Shown here: positions 1-11,596 of the stretch, piece by piece
Layout: each line of letters begins with the position of its first letter
Position numbering within the stretch: the first letter of the stretch is position 1
From: Prunella strophiata
Lineage: Eukaryota; Chordata; Aves; Passeriformes; Prunellidae
NCBI GenBank assembly: GCA_036583965.1
Contig: JAZBQD010000013.1
Span: 3,884,144 to 3,948,143 of the forward strand
DNA length: 64,000 bases
Direction of reading: 5' to 3'
Position numbers and translations under genes: made by a program
Notes under the pieces: model-generated
Seen by the model: only the letters and a program-made list of their open reading frames with translations
Database searches by the model: none
Told to the model about the DNA's origin: nothing

Positions 1-489
1 GCATCAGCTTTTGCATAAAGAGGGAAGGAAGCAGCAAGGTAGATGCATAGGCAGGGCATTGCTTTGTGTGCTTTATCCCCCAGCAGTTCCAGGCAGACCT
101 AGTTAGAAATTGTGGCTGTTTCATTACAAAGGAATGAAGAAAAATAGGGTGGGGAGGATAGCAGAGTTTACCACAAAGCACTTCAAATTTTCAGAAGCAA
201 AACAGTGTAGAATAAAAATCATCTTGAAAAGCAAAACCTTTGTTTTGGAAGTGCTATAGCATTATCTCATATTTCCCTGTATCTGTGTATTTTTCCCTGA
301 TCCTCCTTGGACAGTCCCTTTCTTTTGGAGATATGACAGTGCAACTCCCCAGATAAGGATGGTTTGGTTTGGAAGCCCATGCCAGATGGAAGGATAGGGA
401 GTGTAACATACCAACTCTCACAGAGGACTGAAACATGGCATTTTTGAATCCTAATTCTGAATTTTTTCACAAAATCTTTTATTCTCCAG

Positions 490-523
<34 letters not shown>

Positions 524-2606
524 GTGATCAACATATTCTGCAAGAGCACGTTTTCATTTCAGGCTGCTCTCAAAGTCTGACAGAACGCAGCTTATTCATA
601 GAGCAACCATTTAACTCATGAAAAGGAAAGGCTTCAAAGGGTTGTGTATAGTCATTAATAAATGAGACTAAAGGTTCCCATTCCATTTTTCCCTTGCCAG
701 TTTTGAGTACATGATATTTAATGACCTTATTCAGCAAAATTTCAGGGGCAGCTCTTAACCAGGGGCTTCAATTTGAACAAGTGCTTAAATGTGCTCTTGA
801 ATGGTGTCCCAAGAGAATGTACTTCTTTTGGGGACAGGAGGACATGTAGTGGCTTTCATGAGTCATTGTGCCTTTTAGTCATTAAAATATTTGCCTAAGT
901 TATTAACCCTTACTAGAAAGAACACAGGGGTATCCTGATGACTTTTACTTTGCATCCACCCCCTGCATCTGCAACTATCAAGCTCTTGTCTTTCCTTCCC
1001 TGCAGCTTTTCCATTTGCTTCACTCATTTACCTCGAGTGAAGCAAATGGAAAAACGAGTGCAGGATGCTTGAGTTTAGCTCATTTTAAAGCTTTTAAAAT
1101 TTTAAATTAGAGTTTACTCTTTCTCAGGAAACAGAACAGCTGGCAGTTGGCCTCACAGGACTTAGGAAGCCTGGCTTCCGAGAGAGGAAACCTAGCACTA
1201 ATTAAAAACTAGGCTTAGGCTCAAAAGCATTTATGAAAAATACACTGCTTGAACTAAACAGCACCCTGGTGACATGATGCAGTCTTTGGCTGGTTGTTTT
1301 TTTGGGGGGGAGGAGCTCTGAACTCAGCAACACCCCCAGTTCATGACAATGAACCTCATACCTTGTTTTTCTTCCTCTGCGTGTGCGTGCACACATCAGT
1401 GTGTGGTGTGAGGTGCTGCTCTCCACGCTGCCTTATAAGGCTTTACAAGCAGTGACTCACATGGCCCCACACGCTCTATAAGGAGAGCAAATATGCATAT
1501 CTATAATGCTGAGAGACAGCTTGTGCCTGTCTGTACCCACGTACAATCCCTGGGTATTTTGATCGGCACGCTGTCTGTGTGGGTGAGTGGGTAGAGTCTC
1601 TCCTCTTGCTGGCACCATCTCTCTCCTATCTGATGTAGCTCCTGCGTGTGGCTGAGCTATTTCCAACTGATGACTGGGCCTAAAGGAGAAAACAACTTTG
1701 GGGCTTGGAGGACTCTGTAGTCAAAACACCTCTAGCATTACCCATCCACACATGTGACTATCAGATCCTGCACTACCTCCAGTCCTACGTAGCAATTTCT
1801 CTCTCCAGAGTGCCTATCTGATACCAACACCACAGTCAGAGGCATCACACTTCTGCTTTACTGCTGCCAGGAACAAAGGGGAAACATGCCACACAAAAGG
1901 AAGACTGATATCTATCTCTATCTAATAGTTCTCTCCATCTCTTGCTCCCTCAATTCATGTATTATATCATCTCTTTCTGTGTATATGGAAAAACATCCCA
2001 AGGCACTGAGCCTGATTTTACCCTCAGATGCACATGCAGTTCCCATTAGCATCAATGAGGGCTGCTCATAACGTCCAAATTTGGCCCCTGGGCTTGTCAG
2101 TCCAGAGAAACAGTGATCTTAGAAGGATCCTGATAGTCAGAAAACATTCCATGCCAATAATCACCAGCTCATTAAATGTAAATGTTCCTTCTGTATATGT
2201 TTGATACCCTTTTTTAGCCTGAAGGACTAAACTTCTGGATGTAAAGACCAGTGAAATAAGTTCACATCGAGCTGAGCAAAGACTGCATAACAAACTCTTC
2301 CCTTTAAAATATCATTTCTGGAGGCCACTTTTTTTTTTTTTTTTTTTTGTTAAATGTCCTCAATTCATTATTCATAGGCTAAAGACTTTGCAAGTTTTCC
2401 CCCTCTCCAGCCCCACCCTTGGTGTGAAAGTGCTGAAGGAAGGAATGACTTTACATACATTGGAAAACAGCACCATGAATTAATAATACAGTTTAACCAA
2501 GTTCGTCTAACATCACTATAATTGAGTTATAAAAATTTCATATCAGAGTTCTTGCCCAGATTCCTCTGGCTAGTTCAAGCAAAGAAGGACAGTGTGTAAT
2601 ACTTAC
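1..2606 (-). other. SRRM4 intron 8 (5' part)
   Basis: Non-coding, moderately AT-rich. It contains two T-runs on the plus strand (492-518 and 2329-2348) and the hairpin at 999-1064. I searched the minus strand for the next SRRM4 exon (the GSGSAADLFTKTASP region in mammals) and did not find it, so that exon should lie beyond base 1. Confidence 0.7.
999..1064. other. Perfect 19-bp inverted repeat / hairpin in SRRM4 intron 8
   Basis: Bases 1007-1025 and 1035-1053 are exact reverse complements (19 bp) around a 9-nt loop. Outside a 2 x 5 nt internal loop, 999-1004 (CCTGCA) pairs again with 1059-1064 (TGCAGG), so the whole foldback is 66 nt. That size and shape resemble a pre-miRNA. A perfect stem could equally come from a local templated inversion. 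It could fold from either strand. Confidence 0.6.
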
Positions 2607-2763
2607 TACTTCCTTAGAAGACAGGAAGCTGTAGAGTGGGAGGGTTTGGCTGGCTTTTTGACAGGCCTGAACCTCTGCAGAGGAGCTTCTCTTTGCTGTG
2701 ATCTTTGAATGGTGCCAGGAGTGTCTCCGCCGTGTTTTACGCCCTTCCTCCCGAGACCTGGCT
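2607..2763 (-). CDS. SRRM4: SRRM4 coding exon 8 (residues 200-252), last exon in window
   Basis: A 157-nt exon that ends in phase 0 at a consensus donor (GTAAGTATT at 2606), unlike the phase-2 exons before it. The translation begins ARSREEGRKTRRRHSWHHSK and ends YSFLSSKEV. It matches mammalian GRSPEEGQKSRRRHSRRCSK at its start and the GYLSARGV region at its end, with a divergent middle. Two in-frame acceptors six bases apart (exon starting at 2763 or 2757) are possible; I chose the first because it keeps more of the homologous segment. The next exon is not found between bases 1 and 2606. Confidence 0.85.
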
Positions 2764-3753
2764 CTGTGCCTCCAGGAGACAGGAACAGCCAAAATGTTAT
2801 TCCTTAGGATTGCAGTAGGGCCCATTCCCAGCTCCACACCAACCCTTGGCAGGTCTGTGCTAGGACTCTGCATATGGGAGATTGTCCTTTCACATGACTG
2901 CTCTGTGGAGTCAGTGAGGGAGAGAAAAGGGTTGTTTTGCTTTTCTACTTTAAAAGAAAAATAATAATTTTGCATCCAGGCTTGGACCTTAACCTCAAAT
3001 TTCAGCTCCAATGCATGATTTTATGGTGGCTCAAGGCAAGCCATGACCTTCCTGCACATAGAATGTTCCTATGGTGACACACCTCCAAGAGAAAACACAC
3101 TCTGCTCTTGCATCAGCACCCCTCCAATTACTGATTGCATTCCTCCCCCCACTGATCCTCAGCTTTTCATAAGAAAATTCCCAGTACTTAGGAGGAGTGA
3201 AGTAGGAGAGTGGGGGTGGGCTGTTCAAGTGCTTTCAGAGAACATGAAAAATGAAATTATTATGTGTATAAATCGCTTGCTATTGCAGCAATGCTGGGTC
3301 TAGCACCAGCATCCACTTAGCCGGCCCCAGGATGCATCTGTCATCCAGAGGAGAGATTTTAATCAGGTCAAAGACAATGACTGTAGATTGCCACGGGCAA
3401 ATATATTTCCATTGCTAAGACCATGTTTAAGGGTTTCCTGGGACATCAGCAGTACAGAACCCTTGGGCTGGGGAAGGGACACTAGACTGGAATCAGCTGT
3501 CATGGGCTGAGCATCAGCCATGGGGATTAGAAGTGACTATCAGATCAAAAAGCTGCAGCCACTGCTTCTTGAGGCAAAACCCTTCCATGGCCGAGACCAC
3601 AAACAGCTCAGCCCCCAGTGTGTGACACTGCTGCCACCAGAGTGGGAAGCGGCTGTGCACAGAGAGCCTGCGGGTCACACAGGCTGTGGCAGCCACATCC
3701 TTGAGCCCAGCAGGCAGCGCTGAGGACACTGAGCTCGGGAGCAGTGCTGTTAC
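2764..3753 (-). other. SRRM4 intron 7
   Basis: About 1 kb between exons 7 and 8 with ordinary GT/AG ends. I see no repeat or other feature in it. Open frames here are incidental. Confidence 0.75.
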
Positions 3754-3846
3754 CTGCTCCGGCAGCTGGGGGAGTGGGAGTCGGAGCTCTCCGAGCGAGA
3801 GTGGCAGCGGCGATGCCGATGGGATTTCCGGGTGCGCCCACGAGAG
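3754..3846 (-). CDS. SRRM4: SRRM4 coding exon 7 (residues 169-199), RS/SH block
   Basis: A 93-nt exon with acceptor TTCTTAAAG ending at 3847 and donor GTAACAG at 3753, phase 2-2. The product reads SRGRTRKSHRHRRCHSRS then ESSDSHSPSCRS, matching the SRSRPRKSHRHRHHRCPSRS block of mammalian SRRM4. This is the first clearly arginine/serine-rich segment. RS repeats of this kind usually mediate SR-protein contacts and are SRPK/CLK substrates. Confidence 0.92.
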
Positions 3847-6505
3847 CTTTAAGAAGCAGAGAGAAAACCAGCATTAGGTTAGCAGGTGGGGGGATGCAAG
3901 AGCCAGCAGCCTGAAGGCTGAGGTCGATAATGTTCAAATCAGAAGGGAGGTATGCCTTTTAAACTGAAGAGATTGGTGTATGAAACATGGCACAGAACAT
4001 CAAGGCATGAGAAATTCTCTGTCCCTCCATCACTGCAGTGACATCTCCCTGAGATCTCTGCTAGCATTTTACACACAAGCTATTAGGTTGGCTCTGTAGC
4101 ATGCTGGGGGAAGATTTGTGGACAAGCATGTGGGAGTGCAGCAGCCAGCACCAATCCTTTCAAGACTTTAAAGAGCCATGTGCTTGCCTTTCATCCTGCA
4201 GCCTACCCTGTAACAGCCAGGCAACTGCCCAAGACCTTCCTGTTGCTGAGCCTTGGGGGGAAGCACCACCTCTGTGTGCAACCCATCACAAACCTCCAGC
4301 CCTCTCCCTAGTCCTTGTTAAAAAGCAGGTACAGAAGGACAAGCCCCAAGTGATAGAGTACCCTCAGTAGCAGCCAGCCTTCCCCACCCTCTCCAGGTGG
4401 GAGCATTTAGCCAGTCCTGTGGGCAGCTGTTGTGGTTGCTGCATAAAGTACAGCTCTCCTAAGCACAGCCTGCCTTGTGCACAGTTCCTGCTTGAGAGAC
4501 AGGACCATTTCCCTGGCTTCTGACAGGTGCCCAGTCACTGCTGCTGCCTTTTCTGACAAGACCTGAGGACAGTCCTCAGCAAACTGTGTGTAGGGGACAG
4601 AGGGCCAGTGCCCTGCTGCAATTCCTTTGCACTACCAGGCTGTTTCTCACGGATTACCTGGCCATGTTACCTAAGGGCTATAGTTGTCCATGCCAACAGC
4701 TGAAGTCCTGGGTGCAGAGAGCAGGGTGACATGGGTGGCAGGCTAGCTGCCACCTTCTGTGCCCCATCCCTCCCATCTTTGTTCACCACAGCAGTTAATT
4801 TAGATCTGGAAGCGTCTCCATCTGCTCAGGCTGGCATGGCTGTGCCAGCAGGCAAAGCTAACTGTGGGTGAGCTGGTGGGAACAGCCTGACTTCATGGTC
4901 ACACTACACAGGCTCTGACAGCACAAATACAACCTGCTTGGACAGCATTTAGCAACTTGCTGGTATAAAAACTCAGCAAATAATTGCTTGAGAACAGCAT
5001 CTCCTTTAAGACAAAAGGGCAACCTCCAGGGCAATTCCTTCAACTCTGCTTGGCTGTTTTCTTTGATGCTTTTCACACCCAATGATTCTGTTTTTCTTAA
5101 ACTTCGCATTTTGGGATCCTCCTTTCTTATTTCCATACAGCTGAAAATAAGCTGAACATCTTTCACTCATATGGGGGATTTGTGTGAAAATCCCTGTATT
5201 TGCCCTTCACCCCCTGCACCAGTCCCTCCAATTTGTCTTCCCTTCCTGCAGAAGGGAAAACTGGTCCTGTGTGATGTAGATAACCAGTTGCTTGACGCAA
5301 AGATAAGTCAAAGCAGTGTGATTATACAAAAATCCTCATGGGATCCATCTGATCCACGCCTGGGAGCAAAAGATTTGCAGAAACTGGGAGTGGCTGAGCT
5401 CTGATTTGCCAGCAGAAAAAATGAAGCTAAAATTCTGGTTTATCCCCAAAGAGCAATTCCAGCAGCTCTGGCTCCCTGAGGTCAGGGCACACCAGCAGGA
5501 CATGGATCTTAGCTTTAACTGCACTGTTAGGGTACTGCTGTGTTAGGCTGGGGAGATGCCTCCTTTTACAGATAACCTAGGAAGCCTCTCTTTTACCACT
5601 GAGATTTCTAGGTGAAGGGCAGCCCAGTTTGAGGGGAACCTGAGCTGGAATCGTGCCACTTAACATGCAGAAATCTTTGTGAAAAGGAGACTGGCTTTCT
5701 GCATGGTATGGAGATGGCCTGTGCAGGCAGTATCCCAGAGGCCCAGCAAAGCTGACCAGGGGCTCAGAGCCCAAGGTTCAGCCCCAGGACTGTTAGCTTG
5801 CTCTGAAAGCAGGTTAGAAGCCACAAGTTGCAGTTCCCAGAGGACAGAGAACAAAGGGGAAAAATAGAGGCAGCTTACAGTCCTTCCAGTCCTGAGGAAC
5901 AGTCCTTCCTTCCAGTCCTGAGAAGCCCCATTTTATATGATTATGTGCCCCACAGGACAAGGATTGTGCTCTGCTAACACCCCAGGGCTGAACCTCAACA
6001 CCAGATTTTTGCAAATTCCATCCCCACCAAGCAATCCCTTCTCTTCCCCTTGACCCCATGCAGATCCTTGGCTGTATTGTACCTAATGGGTAGGTGCTAA
6101 TGCAACCTCCTAGAGCAGCAAAACAGGAGTTGCTGAGGCCCTTCCCAGTAAGGGTGTGCCAGCCTGCCCTTTTGGCAGGTCAGTGTTCAGCCTCTCATGC
6201 TGCCCCCACCAGAAAAGCTGAAGCCTCCTCTCTGGACTGGGTGGACAAGACTCTGCACATCCGTGCAAGATACACAAAGTAGAGAAAAAGGTGTCACAAA
6301 AGAAAGGCAGAGGAAAGATCTCCAGCCTCTACAAACCCTTTTCCATTCCAGCAAAACCAGAATTGCAGGTTTTAGCTTCAAAATAATCCTGAGAAATGCT
6401 TAGAGCTGTGCCGCATGTGTTAGCTCCAGGGGCCCCACCACATCAAGCACTTCCTAGCCCCACACTGTGCAGGCAGGGCAGAGAACTCCACAAACCACTA
6501 CTTAC
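3847..6505 (-). other. SRRM4 intron 6
   Basis: About 2.7 kb of unremarkable intron between exon 6 and exon 7. I found no interspersed repeat, no further SR-type exon and no structured RNA. Confidence 0.7.
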
Positions 6506-6556
6506 TGTTTTTTGTGTTTTCTTTCTTCCTTTCTCTTACTTTTGGGGCTTGAAGAA
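6506..6556 (-). CDS. SRRM4: SRRM4 coding exon 6 (residues 152-168)
   Basis: A 51-nt exon with acceptor TTATTTAG ending at 6557 and donor GTAAGTAG at 6505, phase 2-2. The translation SSSSPKSKRKEERKHKK closely matches the SSSSPKSKRRDEKRHKKQ stretch of mammalian SRRM4. It is a short, strongly basic segment with an SP site. The intron between it and microexon 5 is only 463 nt. Confidence 0.92.
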
Positions 6557-7019
6557 CTAAATAAGAAATGGCTAATTAATTTGGAGATTTCTGTTCCGAT
6601 AAAAAGCTGCACAAGCACACATCAATGTTACAGCTCAGTTGCCCAAGAGCATGCAGTAAAAATGAAAGGGATTCATGATTGTCACAGCATAGGGGGGCTG
6701 AGTGCCTGCTGACAAATCTGCTCCATGGGCTTGGCCAAAACCCTCAAAGGGATCAGCCAACTTGGTGACTTTGCCTTTTTCCAAAGAGAAAATGAGTACT
6801 TCTCGATAATGTATAACACATACTGGAATGAGAAGAGCTCTTCCAGTCCATACCTGGGGAGTCACTGACCCCAGAGCCACATGGAATGGGGGGACCCAAG
6901 GGGATTCCACAAGGAAACACAGAAGAAATGTCTTCTGCCCTCAATCAGTGAACATAAGCCTTGAAGAGACCATTAAACTCTTATTTCTAAGGGACCACCC
7001 ATACTTGCTTAACTCTTAC
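6557..7019 (-). other. SRRM4 intron 5 (short, downstream of the microexon)
   Basis: A 463-nt intron between the 27-nt microexon and exon 6, starting GTAAGAG and ending TTATTTAG. No other feature is seen. Confidence 0.75.
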
Positions 7020-7046
7020 CTGTGCCTTCTCTTCTTTGATGACAAC
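7020..7046 (-). CDS. SRRM4: SRRM4 coding exon 5: 27-nt microexon (residues 143-151)
   Basis: Only 27 nt long, with acceptor GTCTTGCAG ending at 7047 and a strong donor GTAAGAG at 7019, phase 2-2. It encodes LSSKKRRH with a split arginine codon before it, matching the SFSKKRRHS motif of mammalian SRRM4. It falls in the microexon size class (3-27 nt) that SRRM4 itself activates, and a TGC trinucleotide sits at -5 to -3 of the acceptor. Whether this exon responds to SRRM4 is inference. Its presence is well supported by frame, splice sites and protein match. Confidence 0.9.
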
Positions 7047-8651
7047 CTGCAAGACACAAACATGTACACTGAATACAGGGTCTCACAAAATTGGAAATTT
7101 GAGTCCAAGACAATGTGTTTAGGCTCAGACTGAGCACTGAGAGAAGGCCTCATGCAGCACCTGGGCAGAATGGTCCTGCCTCTCCTTCAGCCAGCTGGTG
7201 AGGGAGCAGCTGAGAAATGCTGGTGTGGCACCAGGGACCAGCACACTCCACAAGTAATTGAGAACATGGTCCTCAGGATAACAAGTCTTTAGAGAGATCA
7301 GATACATCCCCTGTCTCTGGTGGGTCCTTTTTCTCTGCTATTGCCTCCAGTTTTGCACTGCATGTAGAGGTGGGTCCATTCCCTGGTTTTTCTGTATGAA
7401 GGACCACATAGCAGTCAAGGGAAAAATCCTCTCTGTGTAACTCCAGAGTGGACAACTGAGCAGTCTCACAGCCAAGCCAGCATCATGGCCCTGTCTTGCC
7501 TCCTGGGACAGCATAGAACACCCTGGTGGCATGGAGGACACATCCCTGCAGCAAGGCCTGGCCCCAGTGCACTGCACACCCCACTGTCTCTCCTCTCAGC
7601 CTGGAGCACAGTATCCTGGAGAAGACATGGCCTGAATTCCTGCCTGGAGGGGCTGTGAGATTGCCTCTGGCACATTCACCTGGGGTCTGTAGCTGAAATG
7701 CTGCCAGGTGTCTGGAAACAACCTCCACTGGTCACTAATCCTGAATGGTTCATATCATGCTGTCTTATGGCACCAGCTCCAGCTTATCCTTGGCTTGCAG
7801 GGGCATAAATGGCTACCAAAGGCTCAAAGCCAGAGTCTCTGACCCAGGACTTTCATCAGGAGATGGGCATCCACAAAAGAGCATAAGAATTCCTCCTTGG
7901 GAAGAAAGTCTTTTAGAGAAGTTCCTATATCTTTTGTCTCTCCTTCTCCCTTGCTCTTTGGAGATTCAAGATCAACTTTTCACCCTGTTATCCACTTTTG
8001 GTAGCTTCTCTCTTTGGTTCAATATATTATAAATACATGAACCTTCTTAGGGAGATGGAATCCACTGTTCTCATCAAATATTGGTTTAACAGCTGAGAGA
8101 AAACAGTGAAATATTTGCAATTTTAAAATTTAATCATGCTCTTTGAATTAAAAATGGACTTCAGAAGGGGAATGTGGAAACAGTCACTGGGGCTGGGAAA
8201 GGAGACTGGGATGTGGGTGTGGGGAGTTGGCCTGAGCCTTTTTCTGGTCCTGACACTCTCTGCAAGCTGGGGAGGAAGGGATGGGGACCAGCACAAGCCC
8301 TGAGCACTGATCCCACTGGCATTCCAAGGATGGATACATGTGAATAGGACATCAAGGATAGCAGGCTGAGGCTCCACAGACCTCTCAGTGATTTGGCTTG
8401 TCCACCTCTGTGTCCCCACTCCCCAACAGGTTTGTGTTTCTCTGTTTGCTCTGGGTGGACACCCCATTCCATGCCCTCCTAGCCCAGAGGGACTCGGGCT
8501 ATGCCTCCCCTTGGCTGCCCAGTGCTCAGAGCCTCATACCTCTCTGCCCACTGGACCAACAGCTGCCTGAGGCAGCAGTGTCTTCCACCCCTTCTCCAAA
8601 CCCCCAACAGCCATTGCCAGCAGGGAATTACATTTTCAAGGAAAAAAATAC
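7047..8651 (-). other. SRRM4 intron 4 (upstream of the microexon)
   Basis: About 1.6 kb. The last 50 bases before the microexon are T/G-rich and end in GTGTCTTGCAG, with a TGC next to the acceptor. No repeats or other genes are recognised. Confidence 0.7.
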
Positions 8652-8723
8652 CTGTTTCTTTTTCGCTTCTTGGAGCTTTTCTTCTTCTTCTTCTTCACAG
8701 GTGAAGGGCTGTAGGAGGGAGAC
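8652..8723 (-). CDS. SRRM4: SRRM4 coding exon 4 (residues 119-142), second lysine block
   Basis: A 72-nt exon with a pyrimidine-rich acceptor (CCCCCCTCAG) and donor GTATTT at 8651, phase 2-2. The product reads SPSYSPSPVKKKKKK then SSKKRKRN, almost identical to the corresponding mammalian SRRM4 segment. It combines an SP-rich stretch, a probable phosphorylation substrate, with a six-lysine run. The donor is weaker than its neighbours (GTATTT rather than GTAAGT), which could allow regulated skipping. Skipping would keep the frame. Confidence 0.93.
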
Positions 8724-8962
8724 CTGAGGGGGGCACAGAGGAATTAGGGACCACAGGGCTGCTCACAGCTGTGCCAGCCACCCCAACACTCACCCCACCA
8801 GCAGCATCTCCGGGCAGAGAGTGGCTGGGGCTCCTCGCAGGAGCAGGATGAGCCCAGGGATGGGCCCAGGGATGAGCTTCAACCCAGCTCTGCTGCCCTG
8901 AGGGGAGGGCGAGAAGATGGCGGCACCTCCCTGGGCTGTGGAACCCCCAGGCCCTCACGCCT

Positions 8963-9327
8963 CCATCTTACACTGACTCTTTTCCCTCACACCCAGCTGA
9001 GAGCTGCCATCCCCTCCTGCCCCACACACTGCCATGGCCATGCTCACATCCTTCACTAACCTTGTCCTTCACACCCAGCCAAGGGCTGCCCTGGCTCACG
9101 CCACCATGGCTCCCTCATGATCCTCTTCTCTCACATCCAGCTGAGGGCTACCCTGCCTGTCCCCTCACACCGCCATGGCTCCCTCATGATGCTCTTTCCT
9201 CACACCCAGCTGAGCAGTACCCTGCCCATCCCCTCACACCGCCATGGCTCCTTCATGACACTCTCCCCTCACACCCAGCCAAGGGCTGCCCTGCCTGTCC
9301 CTCACACCGCCATGGCTCCCTTACCTC
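8963..9327. repeat. 69-bp minisatellite at the exon 3 / intron 3 junction
   Basis: Roughly five tandem units are marked by CCATGGCTCC-like cores starting near 8963 (degenerate), 9032, 9104, 9173, 9242 and 9310, giving steps of 69, 72, 69, 69 and 68 bp. Each unit also carries TCACACCCAGC and a CCTGCC element. The last unit runs into the donor of SRRM4 exon 3: on the gene strand GTAAGGGAGCCATGG stands where internal units read ATGAGGGAGCCATGG. Confidence 0.85.
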
Positions 9328-9405
9328 CTTCGCTTCTTGCGGCCAGATTTCTTTTTCTTCTTCTTCCCCCGAGCCGGCAGCGGCCTCTCCCCATCGCATG
9401 AAGGG
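9325..9405 (-). CDS. SRRM4: SRRM4 coding exon 3 (residues 92-118), first lysine block
   Basis: An 81-nt exon with acceptor CATCCTCAG ending at 9406 and donor GTAAGG at 9324, phase 2-2. The translation runs ERPLPARGKKKKKK followed by SGRKKRRR, matching the PPPSSRG-KKKKKK-STRKKRRR block of mammalian SRRM4. Such a lysine/arginine tract is expected to act in nuclear localisation and RNA or spliceosome contact. That role is inferred from composition. The intronic side of the donor belongs to a 69-bp tandem repeat. Confidence 0.92.
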
Positions 9406-11596
9406 CTGAGGATGGGGGACAAGACCCAATGAACATTAAAAATAATAAATATAAACCCTGAATGGGCTCACATGGGACTCTCCAGCATTGCCACCTCAGG
9501 GATGTGGGACAGCAAGGTCAGTGCTCATGGTGGCCCAAGGGTGTGGGTGTTGCCTCATTACCCTCTAATGAATTATTTAGTCACAGTTTAAACAAACTCT
9601 CTAATAGAGATATAACAAGACAGCTCCACCACAGCAATGCTGATTATTTAAAACATGTTTGCTGAGGTTAACGACTCCAAAACAGATTTATAGGTTTTGT
9701 TGCTCTTTGTAAATATGCTTTAAATAATTAATTGGCATTTAATTTGCATACAGTAATTATTGCAACCAGATGCATCTAACTATAATAAAGACTTGACATG
9801 TGTTAAGTAGCAATTGATTAGAAATATATATATATTTATTGAGACACTATGGTAATTGAAGGAGATATGCATCTCTTATACAGTTGTTAAACCTTGAAAA
9901 TAAACCCTCCTGCAAATTAATTTCTTCTTTAAACATATGATGCTGAATCGTGTTATGTTTCAATGAAAAGCAAATACCGTGGCTAATTAATTCAGAGTAT
10001 TGGGCTGAAAAAAATGACAGATACTCTGTGGCTACTCATTAACTAAAGCAAATGCTTGTAAAGACAGAGGCAGTTGGTGGCATCCCTAAATCAGCCCAAA
10101 TCAGCCATGTGGATCTCCAAACAGATCCACAGGTCCCTCTGAATCCCCAGATGGATCCAGGACCAAGGTTTGTGGGGGCACAGCGAGCTCCCCAGGGCCT
10201 CTGAAGAATCATTGAGGGTGCTGGGTTTGTGCCTTGGTTTCCCCACTTCTCATCCTGCCCCAGGGAATAGCCAGGAGCAAGGAATGGGTGGAAGCAGCCC
10301 CATGGCTGGAGAATACTGTGAGATCTTCACTACAGGAACAGGCCAAAATTTGAGCAGTTTTCTGCAGCAAGAACAAACATTATTGCTAATAAAAGTCCTA
10401 ATGCAGAGCAAATAACACTTTGGGGAGGGACACTCAGACTCCACCACCCCACAACACTTGATCATCCAGGGCTTGAATTACCACTGAAATTACACTATCA
10501 TAAAAACTCAATTGCTTAGTGCTTTTAATACACTTTGGGAAAAAAAATAAAAGCTCTGCAAAATGAAACTGCAGGCTAATGCTTCAGTTGTGAGCTGTGA
10601 ATAATGAGTGCTTCTGGTGCAGTAAATCCAGTGTGCAAGCACAGCATGGCCCCATGGAGCACCCACATCCTCCTCCTCACTGCTCCTCCCGAGGATTTCA
10701 TGGAGCAGCAGCAGCACCATGAGAGGATGTGGCACACCTTGGTGACCCTTCTACCTCAATGCAGACAGAAATGAAGCATTTTTCAGGATGTCTCATTGTC
10801 ACTAAGCTCAGACACCTGCCCAAAGACACACAGGGACATGGCTGGGCACTCACAGCCATGGGAGAGCAGGGAGCAGCATCTGACCACGCAGCCACGGGCA
10901 CTTTCTGCAGAGCCCTTCTCCCTCTCCCCAGATAAAGCCTTTTGTCTTTGATGTGGCAGCTTTCTCCCATGCGCTGATCTGACTTCAATTGTTCCTCCAC
11001 GATTACAATCAAAGTCTAATTAAAAGTGTGCTTTAGATTATTGTTCCGGTTGGCCTGAAATCTGAAGATATGAAATGTGCTTTCTTGCTCTTTCTTTCCA
11101 GCATCTTTAACTGAACGGAGAGGCTTTAATCCCAGAGACGGCTGAGCAGGCAGGGCTCAGAGACCCAGCTGCTTCATTTACAACGATTCATTCATTTTTC
11201 CCCTCTCAAGTGGTCAGGGACTAACGACAAGCTGATAACGAGGCTGTGTCCTAATGAAGGCAGTGCTGCTGAGCTGATCTAGCATGGGGAGAGGGGAATT
11301 GCTGAGGGCGATTCCCAGCAGACCTGCCAGTGCAGAGGAGTGCTGGCAGGTCTAGGAAGACTCTGAAGGAGGCTGTAGGAGCAAGCCCTGGAGTAGAAAC
11401 GAGCTGCAGGTTTGTCCCTGCAGACTCACACAGGGATTTCATGCGATTGCACACATTTTTTGTAAACACACTGAGCACAGTGTGTACCATTGGAGCCACC
11501 CCCAGCTCTCACAGCCCCCAGAAGGGATGAGTAAACATGCACAGACACCTCCCCTGCCACCCCCATGACCCAGGGTGGCCCCGCTGACGGCCCTAC
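9406..11596 (-). other. SRRM4 intron 2
   Basis: About 2.2 kb. Its main content is the AT-rich, homeodomain-motif-rich block at 9560-10080 and a second, smaller AT-rich patch near 10980-11060. No repeat or extra exon is recognised. Confidence 0.7.
9560..10080. promoter_or_regulatory. Candidate conserved enhancer in SRRM4 intron 2
   Basis: A 520-bp AT-rich island inside GC-richer surroundings, with repeated TAATTA/TTAATT homeodomain cores, a perfect POU octamer ATTTGCAT at 9742-9749 and several ATGCAT-type motifs. It has no repeat signature and no open frame. This composition is typical of deeply conserved developmental enhancers, but conservation itself cannot be seen from one sequence. Confidence 0.45.

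Noticed and set aside
9062..9409. Repetitive-protein-like frames with HPxPPWLPHD repeats
   Set aside because: They are the translation of the 69-bp minisatellite; the period is a multiple of three, so frames stay open by construction.
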